10,430 nt of DNA from Desulfamplus sp. (GTDB lineage Bacteria; Desulfobacterota; Desulfobacteria; Desulfobacterales; Desulfobacteraceae): contig JADGBP010000047.1 of NCBI GenBank assembly GCA_015231395.1, forward strand, positions 1 through 10,430, read 5' to 3'. Position 1 is the stretch's first letter. The number at the start of each line of letters is the position of its first letter. Positions 4,220-10,430 of the stretch are shown piece after piece. Below the pieces are notes generated by a model. It worked only from the letters and a program-made list of their open reading frames with translations. It searched no databases and was not told the origin of the DNA. The translations under genes were made by a program, and so were the position numbers.

Positions 4220-5902
4220 TTGAAACAATCAACATTTAAGTCAACCAATCAACTTTCCAAAACTAACAACACACTATCCGAAATTAATAACCCGTTCTTC
4301 AAAATCAAAAACTTAGCCAAATACAGTAACAATAAAATATTCACTACTTTGTGTGCTATATTATTCTTATCCTTTTTTACCACTGTAATCTGTCCTGAGA
4401 ATATCTCTGCAAGCGTAAAGAAAACCAAATCTTCTACCAAGTCCATCACCATGAAATCTGCTGCCAAGACCAAGACTATTAAAATTACATCTAAAAACAA
4501 CAAAAATGAATCTTCAAATAAAAACGAATCGTTAAGCGATAAAAATGAATCCCCAGTTCATACAAATAAATCTTCAGAGATGCTCGCATATTTTGCAAAA
4601 TTCACTGGAAAACAAATTAAAAATTATACTCAATACAGTTCTGTAGTTAAGAACAATGAGACAATTGTTCAAATACTAAAACCCTACGGTATGACCCATG
4701 CTGATATTTTTGAATTCGCGAAAACAAATAAAAAAACATTCAGTCTGAGGCAAATCAAGGTTGGTAAAGCTTACAGCGTTATCAGTGAGAATGATTCGAT
4801 AAAAAAGGCAAGGTATCTGATCTACGAAAAAGATACAAAAAAGTATATTGTTCTGCCAATCAATGACTATTCCCATGTCAATGAAATTGATTCCACCAAA
4901 ATTTGTGACAGCAAAAGCGATAAAAAAAGTGCCCGCACAACAACTATCAGCGATAAAACTATCAGCGATAATAAGAGCGATAATGATATAAGAATCAAAC
5001 AGGTTTCAGGAATTATCAAAAGCAGTCTTCATAAAACTGCCGCCCATATGGGTTTAAATAAAAAGATGACTAACCATCTGACCTCAATTTTTAAGAATAC
5101 CTCTGCATTATCCAATCTTCATAAAGGTGATCTTATTCAGGTTGCATATCAGGAAAAATATGTAAAAGGCAAGCGAGTCAAAACAGGTGTTATCACTGCA
5201 GCCATAATCACATCCAGAAACAAAAGCTACCATGCATATCGTTTTACATACAATGGCAAGCATGGATATTATGATGAAAACGGTAACAGCTTAAACTCTT
5301 CTTTTCTCAAAGCCCCACTAAAATACAAAGAGATATCTTCCGGATTTTCCGCAAGACGGTTTCATCCAATAAAACATATCTATCAACCCCATCCAGGGAT
5401 TGATTATGCAGCCCCCAAAGGGACGCCAATAAAAAGCGTGGGAGATGGTGTCGTTATTTTTAAAGGCTACGCAGACTCTGCCGGCAATTACATGAAAATC
5501 AGGCATCCAGGTGTTGGCATTAGCGAATACATGCACATGTCAGGCTTTCACTCGTCAATAAAAGTAAACAAAAAGGTCTCCAGAGGAGATATAATAGGCT
5601 ATGTAGGCACTACAGGTTATGCCACAGGACCTCATCTGGATTTGAGATTTATGGTCAATAAACAGTATGTGGATTACCGGAAACTCAAATTGCCACATGG
5701 AAACCCTCTACCAAAAAAATTCAGGAACATCTTTTTGCAGCAGGTCGCTTTATTAAACAAACAGTGGAACAGAACTGCAAGACGAGAGCTTTCTATGAAC
5801 ACAATCAATCCTCTCATGAACACAGCCAATCCTCTTATAAACAAAGCCAATCCTTTTATAAAACCTGACATGTTATCCTTTATGGAACATAGTCAATCAT
5901 GA
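4220..5902 (+). CDS. Exported M23 family murein endopeptidase (MepM/Csd3-like), TTG start
   Basis: 560 residues. An N-terminal tail (1-39) precedes a hydrophobic signal/anchor (40-58). Next comes a Lys/Ser/Asn-rich linker, then an OapA/LysM-like domain (about 145-190: ETIVQILKPYGMTHADIF) and a Csd3/MepM-like second domain (about 258-365). The M23 (LytM) domain spans about 385-490. Metal and catalytic positions visible are H391 and D395 (HPGIDYAAP), H439 (YMHMS) and H472 (GPHLDLR). Asp474 replaces the usual second His of HxH, a zinc ligand in LytM-type enzymes. Family knowledge: such enzymes cut peptide crosslinks of periplasmic peptidoglycan. The start is the TTG at 4220: an in-frame TAA lies 9 bases upstream, GAGG is 9 bases away, and the signal segment requires a start here. 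No ATG occurs in frame before codon 78. The 3' end overlaps the ATPase gene by ATGA. Confidence 0.9.
   Translation: MKQSTFKSTNQLSKTNNTLSEINNPFFKIKNLAKYSNNKIFTTLCAILFLSFFTTVICPENISASVKKTKSSTKSITMKSAAKTKTIKITSKNNKNESSNKNESLSDKNESPVHTNKSSEMLAYFAKFTGKQIKNYTQYSSVVKNNETIVQILKPYGMTHADIFEFAKTNKKTFSLRQIKVGKAYSVISENDSIKKARYLIYEKDTKKYIVLPINDYSHVNEIDSTKICDSKSDKKSARTTTISDKTISDNKSDNDIRIKQVSGIIKSSLHKTAAHMGLNKKMTNHLTSIFKNTSALSNLHKGDLIQVAYQEKYVKGKRVKTGVITAAIITSRNKSYHAYRFTYNGKHGYYDENGNSLNSSFLKAPLKYKEISSGFSARRFHPIKHIYQPHPGIDYAAPKGTPIKSVGDGVVIFKGYADSAGNYMKIRHPGVGISEYMHMSGFHSSIKVNKKVSRGDIIGYVGTTGYATGPHLDLRFMVNKQYVDYRKLKLPHGNPLPKKFRNIFLQQVALLNKQWNRTARRELSMNTINPLMNTANPLINKANPFIKPDMLSFMEHSQS
4502..4552 (+). repeat. 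KNES repeats in the M23 linker
   Basis: KNES occurs at residues 95-98, 101-104 and 108-111 of the M23 protein, separated by SN and LSD, in the low-complexity periplasmic linker after the signal segment. A related Ser-Asp-Lys cluster (ISDKTISDNKSDND, DNA about 4946-4987) sits in the second linker, between the OapA-like and Csd3-like domains. Confidence 0.7.
5795..5857 (+). repeat. Three 21-bp tandem repeats at the C-terminus of the M23 protein
   Basis: Units at 5795-5815, 5816-5836 and 5837-5857 encode MNTINPL, MNTANPL and INKANPF (residues 526-546), downstream of the catalytic domain. The 21-bp period keeps the frame. The N-terminal tail of the same protein shows a fainter heptad pattern (STNQLSK, TNNTLSE, INNPFFK; residues 8-28). 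Confidence 0.85.
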
Positions 5903-6918
5903 TTGAATCCGTTTTGCGGGTTAGCAGGCTCAAGAAATATTTTCCGGTTCACGGGGGGATATTCCTTCGTCAACAGGGGTTTATCCATGCAGTGGATGAT
6001 GTCTCTTTTGATGTAAAAAGGGGGGAAACATTAGGATTGGTTGGAGAATCAGGATGCGGAAAAACTACCCTTGGCCGTTGCATTATGGGGCTGTATCCTC
6101 TGTCTGATGGAAAAATCAGCCTTAATGGCCAAAATATCACTGATGTAAAAGGCATGAAACTTAAAGCCGCCCGCCTGAAAATGCAGATGATTTTTCAAGA
6201 TCCTTTTGAATCCTTGAACAGCCGTCATACAGTAGGGGAAATTCTTGAGGAAAAATACATTATACACAACCGACTCAACAGCAGTGAGCGTAAAAAAGAG
6301 ATTTCAAGATTACTGGAACGAGTCGGGCTTTCTAAACAGGCAATCACAAAGTTCCCTCATGAATTCAGCGGGGGACAGCGTCAGCGTATTGGAATTGCAA
6401 GAGCAATAAGCCTTGAACCAGAAGTGTTAATATGCGATGAGCCTGTCTCTGCTCTGGATGTCTCTGTTCAATCACAGATACTAAATCTGATGCTGACTAT
6501 TCAAAGTGAAATGGGATTGACATGCCTATTTATTTCACACGATCTTTCAGTTGTGCGGCATATCTCTGACAGAATTGCAGTAATGTATCTTGGGCAAATT
6601 GTGGAAATTGCGGATGCCCAATCAATATACAGCGATCCCCAACATCCATATACAGAGGCACTACTCTCCGCGGTTCCTATACCCGACCCCAATGCCCGGC
6701 GTAAAAGGATTATCCTGAAAGGAGAAGTACCATCGCCCCGAAACCCGTCTAAAGGTTGTAGATTTCATACTCGATGCAGATATGTTATGGATATCTGCAA
6801 ACAGGAAGTTCCTTTATTAGCTTCAATCCATGCATCCGATAAGACCTATTCATCCGATAAAACCCATTCACATTCAGATTCAACCCATATGGCAGCATGT
6901 CATCTTCACTCCTTGTAA
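5899..6918 (+). CDS. Oligopeptide/dipeptide-type ABC transporter ATP-binding protein (OppF/DppF family)
   Basis: 339 residues, the usual length for OppF/DppF. Seen in order are the N-terminal OppF signature LKKYFPVHGG (11-20), Walker A GESGCGKTT (49-57), Q-loop Gln100, signature FSGGQRQR (156-163), Walker B VLICDEP (176-182) and H-loop His214. A C-terminal oligo/HPY region has the Cys pattern GCRFHTRC (286-293), C300 and C334. In this family ATP hydrolysis drives peptide import with OppA/B/C and a second ATPase (OppD). None of these partners is in the window, so it is an orphan here. Its ATG overlaps the M23 stop (ATGA) with only a weak GGA upstream, suggesting translational coupling and a shared mRNA. 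An SDKT/His-rich repeat lengthens the stretch between C300 and C334. The substrate is unknown; murein peptides are a guess from the neighbour. The 3' end overlaps topA. Confidence 0.93.
   Translation: MIESVLRVSRLKKYFPVHGGIFLRQQGFIHAVDDVSFDVKRGETLGLVGESGCGKTTLGRCIMGLYPLSDGKISLNGQNITDVKGMKLKAARLKMQMIFQDPFESLNSRHTVGEILEEKYIIHNRLNSSERKKEISRLLERVGLSKQAITKFPHEFSGGQRQRIGIARAISLEPEVLICDEPVSALDVSVQSQILNLMLTIQSEMGLTCLFISHDLSVVRHISDRIAVMYLGQIVEIADAQSIYSDPQHPYTEALLSAVPIPDPNARRKRIILKGEVPSPRNPSKGCRFHTRCRYVMDICKQEVPLLASIHASDKTYSSDKTHSHSDSTHMAACHLHSL
6833..6868 (+). repeat. Two 18-bp tandem repeats in the ATPase C-terminal tail
   Basis: Copies at 6833-6850 and 6851-6868 share CATCCGATAARACCYATT; a third, degraded copy follows to about 6888. 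They encode the Ser-Asp-Lys-Thr and His-rich stretch between residues 311 and 330, directly between the third and fourth conserved cysteines. Confidence 0.8.
6906..6918. other. 13-bp tail-to-tail coding overlap of the ABC ATPase and topA genes
   Basis: The plus-strand TAA (6916-6918) and the minus-strand TGA (6906-6908) lie inside each other's gene. There is no space for an intergenic terminator, so transcripts from at least one side must end within, or antisense to, the opposite gene. Confidence 0.95.
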
Positions 6919-9350
6919 TTGCACCCCTTAGCCGGACATGTGAGTATAAGCCCATCTTTTTTTGTCTCTTTTTCAACAATATAAGATGACCCACATTCAG
7001 GACAGGCTTTGTTCACGGGTTTGTCCCATGAGGCAAATTCACACTCCGGATACCTTTCGCATCCATAAAAATCCTTGCCCCTGCGTGATTTTTTTCCAAC
7101 AATTAAACCGGTACAACCTGACTCAGGACATTTGATATCTGTTGGTTTTACAGGCTCCGCTCCATAAAGGGATTCGGTATGCTTGCATTCAGGATAGCCA
7201 GTACAAGCGATAAATTCTCCATAACGCCCCTCTTTTCTCACCATTGGCTTGCCACATTTATCACAATCCTTTACTGGATTTGTATCTACTTTGGTTTCAT
7301 TGACTCCAATAATACCCTTTTCATCACGGGTGTAATTACTTGAAAATGAACAGTCCGGATAGCCGGTACAAGCAATAAAATGACCGTTTTTACCAATCTT
7401 AATATTGAGCTGTCGGGTGCAAAGAGGACATTTGAGATCTGTCGGGATACCAACACCCTTGACACTGAGCATGTTTTCCGTTGCATGAGTAAGCCTCTCT
7501 TTGAAAGGGGCATAGAAATCATTGAGCACTTCAAGAGACTTGCGTGTGCCGCTCTCAATATTGTCAAGATTGTTCTCCATATCTGCTGTAAATGCTGCAT
7601 CAAGAATTTCGGGAAATGAGCTTACCAAAAGATCGTTGACAATAAAGCCAAGTTCATTTGGAACAAAATATTTTTTAACAAGATCAACATACCCTTTATC
7701 CCTGATAGTTGAAAGAATTGTGGCATAAGTACTAGGTCTTCCAATGCCGTTTTCTTCGAGCTCTCTTACCAATGTGGCTTCTGAAAATCTTGGAGGTGGT
7801 TTTGTAAAGTGCTGCGTTGGAATGATGTTTTTCGCATCCAGCTTCATTCCCTCTTTGAGTTCAGGGAGAACCTGTTTCTCTTTTATACCTGTTTTTTCAT
7901 CAACCTCTGAACCCTGAATATTGGAGCTGTGGTCTCCATTTTCACCAGATGTTTCATCACTACCCAACCCCTGTTCTCCATTTTCACCGGATGTTTCATC
8001 ACTACCACCTCCCTGTTCCCCATTTTCACCAGATTTCCCATCACTGCCGGCATCCTGTTCCTCTTTTCCTTCAGATTTTGAATCAATCTCTGAATAGAGT
8101 GCCATGAACCCCTGAAACTGAACAGTATTTCCTCCCACAGTAAATGTGTAATCCCCTGCCGCGATAGAAATAGTTTTCTGATCAATTACAGCCGGAGTCA
8201 TCTGGGAAGCAACAAACCTTTTCCAGATAAGGTCATAAAGCCGGAACTGATCCTTTGTAAGATATTGTTGAACTTTTCCCGGGGTATTGAAAACAGATGT
8301 AGGTCTTACAGCTTCATGGGCATCTTGAGCCTTGTTTTTATTTTTAAAAAATCTTGGCTTTTCCATGGCATAATCAGCACCCATTTTTTCTCTGATAAGA
8401 GTTAATGCTTCATTAGCGGCTTCTGCTGAAATACGTGTAGAATCAGTACGCATGTATGTAATCAGACCTTCGGGACCACCTGTTCCTATTTCAATGCCTT
8501 CGTATAATTGCTGAGCTACGGACATGGTTTTTTTTGCAGAAAATTTAAGGCGGTTGATCGCTTCCTGCTGGAGTTTGCTGGTAATAAATGGTGGCAACGG
8601 GCTGCGTTGCAAAGTCTTGATGTTTATTTTATCTACAATAAAATCTGATACTTCAAGTTCTCTGATGATCTGAGATGCTCTTTGTTCATTGGGAATAGTT
8701 ATCTTTTTACCCTTTTGTCTGGTCAGGGCTGCGGAGAATATTGGAGGAATTTCTGCAAGAAGAGAAGCTGTAATTGTCCAGTACTCTTCAGGATTAAATA
8801 CTCTTATTTCTCTTTCACGGTCACAAATTATTTTTACAGCAACTGACTGAACTCGCCCTGCGCTAAGATTATTTTGTACCCTTCTCCACAAAAGGGGGGA
8901 TATTTGATACCCTACCAGTCGATCAAGAGTTCTGCGGGTTTGCTGGGCTTCATATTTGCCAGTATTCAGCTCTGTTGGGTGACTTAAAGCTTCGGTAATT
9001 CCTTTTTTTGTCAGCTCATGAATAAGAACCCTGTAAAAACGCCTTCCCTTTTTCTTTAAAATCTCAGACGTGTGGAAAGCTATTGCCTCTCCTTCACGAT
9101 CAGGGTCAGGTGCAAGATATATGGTGTCAGTATCTCCGGCAGCACTCTTGAGTTCCTGTATTACTTTGGATTTTCCTTTGATATTCAGATATTCGGCTTT
9201 AAAGCTGTTTTCAATATCAATACCCAGCTCTTTTTGGGGAAGGTCCTTGATATGACCCGCCGTAGCGGCAACATTGTAGTCATTTCCCAAATATTTTTTA
9301 AGTGTTTTTACTTTTGTAGGAGACTCAACAATTAACAGTGGTTTACTCAA
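6906..9350 (-). CDS. topA: DNA topoisomerase I (type IA)
   Basis: 814 residues. The Toprim domain opens with LLIVESPTK (5-13, Glu9) and has the acidic metal triad DPDRE (82-86). The family motifs QTRR (137-140) and SAGRVQSVA (163-171) follow. The active-site tyrosine is Y299 in GLITYMRTDSTRIS. GIGRPSTYA (535-543) closes the catalytic core. The C-terminus has four zinc-ribbon-like Cys modules (641-667, 696-722, 741-770, 783-810). TopA relaxes negative supercoils in the cytosol by transient single-strand cleavage through Tyr. The start is TTG at 9348-9350: AAGGAG lies 5 bases upstream and the Toprim motif begins at residue 5, leaving no alternative. The gene lies 9 bases after dprA, and dprA's stop codon overlaps the topA ribosome binding site, so coupled translation is likely. 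An unusual Gly/Ser/Glu-rich insert with 14-residue repeats lies at about 421-495. Confidence 0.97.
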   Translation of the reverse strand: MSKPLLIVESPTKVKTLKKYLGNDYNVAATAGHIKDLPQKELGIDIENSFKAEYLNIKGKSKVIQELKSAAGDTDTIYLAPDPDREGEAIAFHTSEILKKKGRRFYRVLIHELTKKGITEALSHPTELNTGKYEAQQTRRTLDRLVGYQISPLLWRRVQNNLSAGRVQSVAVKIICDREREIRVFNPEEYWTITASLLAEIPPIFSAALTRQKGKKITIPNEQRASQIIRELEVSDFIVDKINIKTLQRSPLPPFITSKLQQEAINRLKFSAKKTMSVAQQLYEGIEIGTGGPEGLITYMRTDSTRISAEAANEALTLIREKMGADYAMEKPRFFKNKNKAQDAHEAVRPTSVFNTPGKVQQYLTKDQFRLYDLIWKRFVASQMTPAVIDQKTISIAAGDYTFTVGGNTVQFQGFMALYSEIDSKSEGKEEQDAGSDGKSGENGEQGGGSDETSGENGEQGLGSDETSGENGDHSSNIQGSEVDEKTGIKEKQVLPELKEGMKLDAKNIIPTQHFTKPPPRFSEATLVRELEENGIGRPSTYATILSTIRDKGYVDLVKKYFVPNELGFIVNDLLVSSFPEILDAAFTADMENNLDNIESGTRKSLEVLNDFYAPFKERLTHATENMLSVKGVGIPTDLKCPLCTRQLNIKIGKNGHFIACTGYPDCSFSSNYTRDEKGIIGVNETKVDTNPVKDCDKCGKPMVRKEGRYGEFIACTGYPECKHTESLYGAEPVKPTDIKCPESGCTGLIVGKKSRRGKDFYGCERYPECEFASWDKPVNKACPECGSSYIVEKETKKDGLILTCPAKGCNYKE
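7923..8048 (-). repeat. Three 42-bp tandem repeats in topA
   Basis: They encode three 14-residue units at residues 435-476: GSDGKSGENGEQGG, GSDETSGENGEQGL and GSDETSGENGDHSS. The location is the variable linker before the HFTKPPPRFSEATLV motif, away from catalytic residues. The 42-bp period keeps the frame, and the sequence is acidic and probably disordered. Confidence 0.9.
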
Positions 9351-9359
9351 TTTTACTCC

Positions 9360-10430
9360 TTAAACTTTATAAAACATTTTTCCCGGGGAGTGACTGATTA
9401 TCCCCATCAATTCAAGATCCATAAGTGCAGCAGTCACACCTCCGGTATCAAATCCGGATTGATCAATAATTATATCAATGTGCATAGGGGAAGATGTAAG
9501 GATATCCAAAATAGCACGCTGATATTTATCCGGTTCAAATGATAAAATATTATTTTCTTTAAACAGCGGTTTGTCTTGCAACAGTGATTTGTCCTGAAAC
9601 AGTGATTTGTCCTGAAACAGTGATTTGTCTTGAGATAGAGATTTGTCCTGCAAGGGAGATTTCTTTTGCAAGGGTGATTTATCTTGCAAAGATGGTTTGT
9701 CCTGCAAGGGAGATTTCTTTTGCAAGGGTGATTTATCTTGCAACGATGGTTTGTCCTGCAATGGTATCTGGTTAATATCTGCCGAAAACTGGAGTTTTAA
9801 TGGTATATCAGAAATCTCATGATTGTCTGGAGTATTAATCATTTGATTCAGATGCTGAAGCTCCTCAATCACATCCATATAGTTTTCGACAAGTTTTGCT
9901 CCTTGCTTTAAAAGGGCGTGCGTACCTGTGCTTTTAAAAGAGTCAATGTTTCCAGGCACCGCGAAAACTTCTCTGTTGTATTCTGCCGCAAGTCTTGCCG
10001 TTATTAGCGAACCGCTTTTTGCCGCTGCCTCAACCACAATTGTCCCTGCTGACATTCCTGCAATAATCCGGTTTCTCATAGGAAAATGACGACCTTCCGG
10101 AGCGGAATTGATCCTGAATTCTGAAATCACCGCACCATTGTCAGCAATTTTATAAAAAAGACCGCGATTCTCGGCAGGATAAATTTTACCAAGACCACTG
10201 CCAAGTATGGCAATGGTTATGCCCTGTGCCTGCAAAGCCCCATGATGTGCGGCACTGTCAATACCTAAAGCCATGCCGCTCACCACTTGAAATCCTTTGG
10301 AAGCCAAATCATGAGCAAGCGTTTGTGCTGTATTCAATCCATATGATGTAGCTTGTCGTGACCCCACAATGGCAATAGACGGCAATCTGTTATCAAGAGT
10401 GCCAAAGCAGGTAATATAGGGGGGCGGGTC
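9360..10430 (-). CDS. dprA: DNA-processing protein A, N-terminus outside window
   Basis: 356 codons are visible and the frame stays open to the right edge (DPPPYITCF at the border), so the true start is beyond it. The Rossmann-like DprA core is complete: IVGSRQAT (21-28), VVSGMALGIDSAAH (49-62), GSGLGKIYP (77-85), SEFRINSAPEGRHFPMRNRIIAGMS (103-127, split by the conserved RNRIIAG) and VVEAAAKSGSLITA (132-145). A low-complexity linker (223-290) follows, then a C-terminal winged-helix-like domain (299-356), as in many DprA proteins. Family knowledge: DprA binds incoming single-stranded DNA and loads RecA during natural transformation, and it is widespread even where competence is unknown. It is the first visible gene of a dprA-topA unit, with 9 bases between stop and start. 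The TTG at 10385 could be mistaken for a start, but homologous residues continue upstream. Confidence 0.95.
   Translation of the reverse strand, partial: DPPPYITCFGTLDNRLPSIAIVGSRQATSYGLNTAQTLAHDLASKGFQVVSGMALGIDSAAHHGALQAQGITIAILGSGLGKIYPAENRGLFYKIADNGAVISEFRINSAPEGRHFPMRNRIIAGMSAGTIVVEAAAKSGSLITARLAAEYNREVFAVPGNIDSFKSTGTHALLKQGAKLVENYMDVIEELQHLNQMINTPDNHEISDIPLKLQFSADINQIPLQDKPSLQDKSPLQKKSPLQDKPSLQDKSPLQKKSPLQDKSLSQDKSLFQDKSLFQDKSLLQDKPLFKENNILSFEPDKYQRAILDILTSSPMHIDIIIDQSGFDTGGVTAALMDLELMGIISHSPGKMFYKV
9561..9764 (-). repeat. 18-bp tandem repeat array in the dprA linker (about 11 units)
   Basis: It encodes hexapeptide units of the form [PSL][LFS]QDK[SP], including PLQDKP, SLQDKS, PLQKKS and LFQDKS, at visible residues 223-290. 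A higher-order duplication of three units (54 bp) is seen at 223-240 and 241-258, followed by a run of LFQDKS-like units. The period keeps the reading frame. The array separates the Rossmann core from the winged helix. Confidence 0.93.

Noticed and set aside
9561-9764. CRISPR array in the 18-bp repeats of dprA
   Set aside because: The repeats are contiguous, in frame with dprA and without spacers.
9584-9775. Plus-strand ORF with ICPE/ISFAR repeats
   Set aside because: It is the complement of the dprA linker repeat array; its periodicity comes from the 18-bp units and it has no start signals.
1-10430. Mobile element, toxin-antitoxin or defence island
   Set aside because: No transposase, integrase, terminal inverted repeats, att-like duplication or known defence domains were seen; gene content is housekeeping and envelope.

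Overview
The window is AT-rich, gene-dense bacterial chromosome, with no IS element, tRNA, rRNA, CRISPR array or recognisable phage or defence gene. A deltaproteobacterial (Desulfobacterota, Desulfobacterales-like) origin fits the short PyrE, the LysM envelope protein, the M23 enzyme with a GPHLDLR motif and the dprA-topA pair. That placement is inference from family resemblance and not proven by the sequence.

Layout. (1) 1-386, minus strand: the first 128 codons of an S41 carboxyl-terminal processing protease (CtpA/Prc type), running off the left edge. (2) 387-786: a regulatory region with overlapping divergent promoters, a candidate small structured RNA ending in a terminator-like hairpin, two kinds of short tandem repeat, and a candidate pyrE promoter. 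(3) 787-1350: pyrE (orotate phosphoribosyltransferase), followed by a 19-bp tandem array that begins inside its last codons. (4) 1702-2619: a lipoprotein with beta-propeller-like repeats. (5) 2756-3973: an exported LysM protein. (6) 4220-5902: an exported MepM/Csd3-like M23 murein peptidase with a TTG start, overlapping by 4 bases (7) 5899-6918, an OppF/DppF-type ABC ATPase. (8) 6906-9350, minus strand: topA (DNA topoisomerase I), whose 3' end overlaps that of the ATPase gene by 13 bases. (9) 9360-10430, minus strand: dprA (DNA-processing protein A), 9 bases upstream of topA in the same operon and cut at its N-terminus by the right edge.

How the genes relate. Four products act at the cell envelope: the S41 protease, the propeller lipoprotein, the LysM protein and the M23 peptidase. 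The ABC ATPase is translationally coupled to the M23 gene. dprA-topA is a widely conserved pair that handles incoming single-stranded DNA and supercoiling.

The most unusual property is the density of short tandem duplications. They lie in most of the gaps between genes. In four proteins they sit in linkers or tails, always in multiples of 3 bp (18, 21 or 42 bp) and outside catalytic cores. Two intergenic arrays start within the last codons of the upstream gene. I did not find a clear new enzymatic system. The best leads are the candidate small RNA, the repeat behaviour, and the M23-ATPase coupling.
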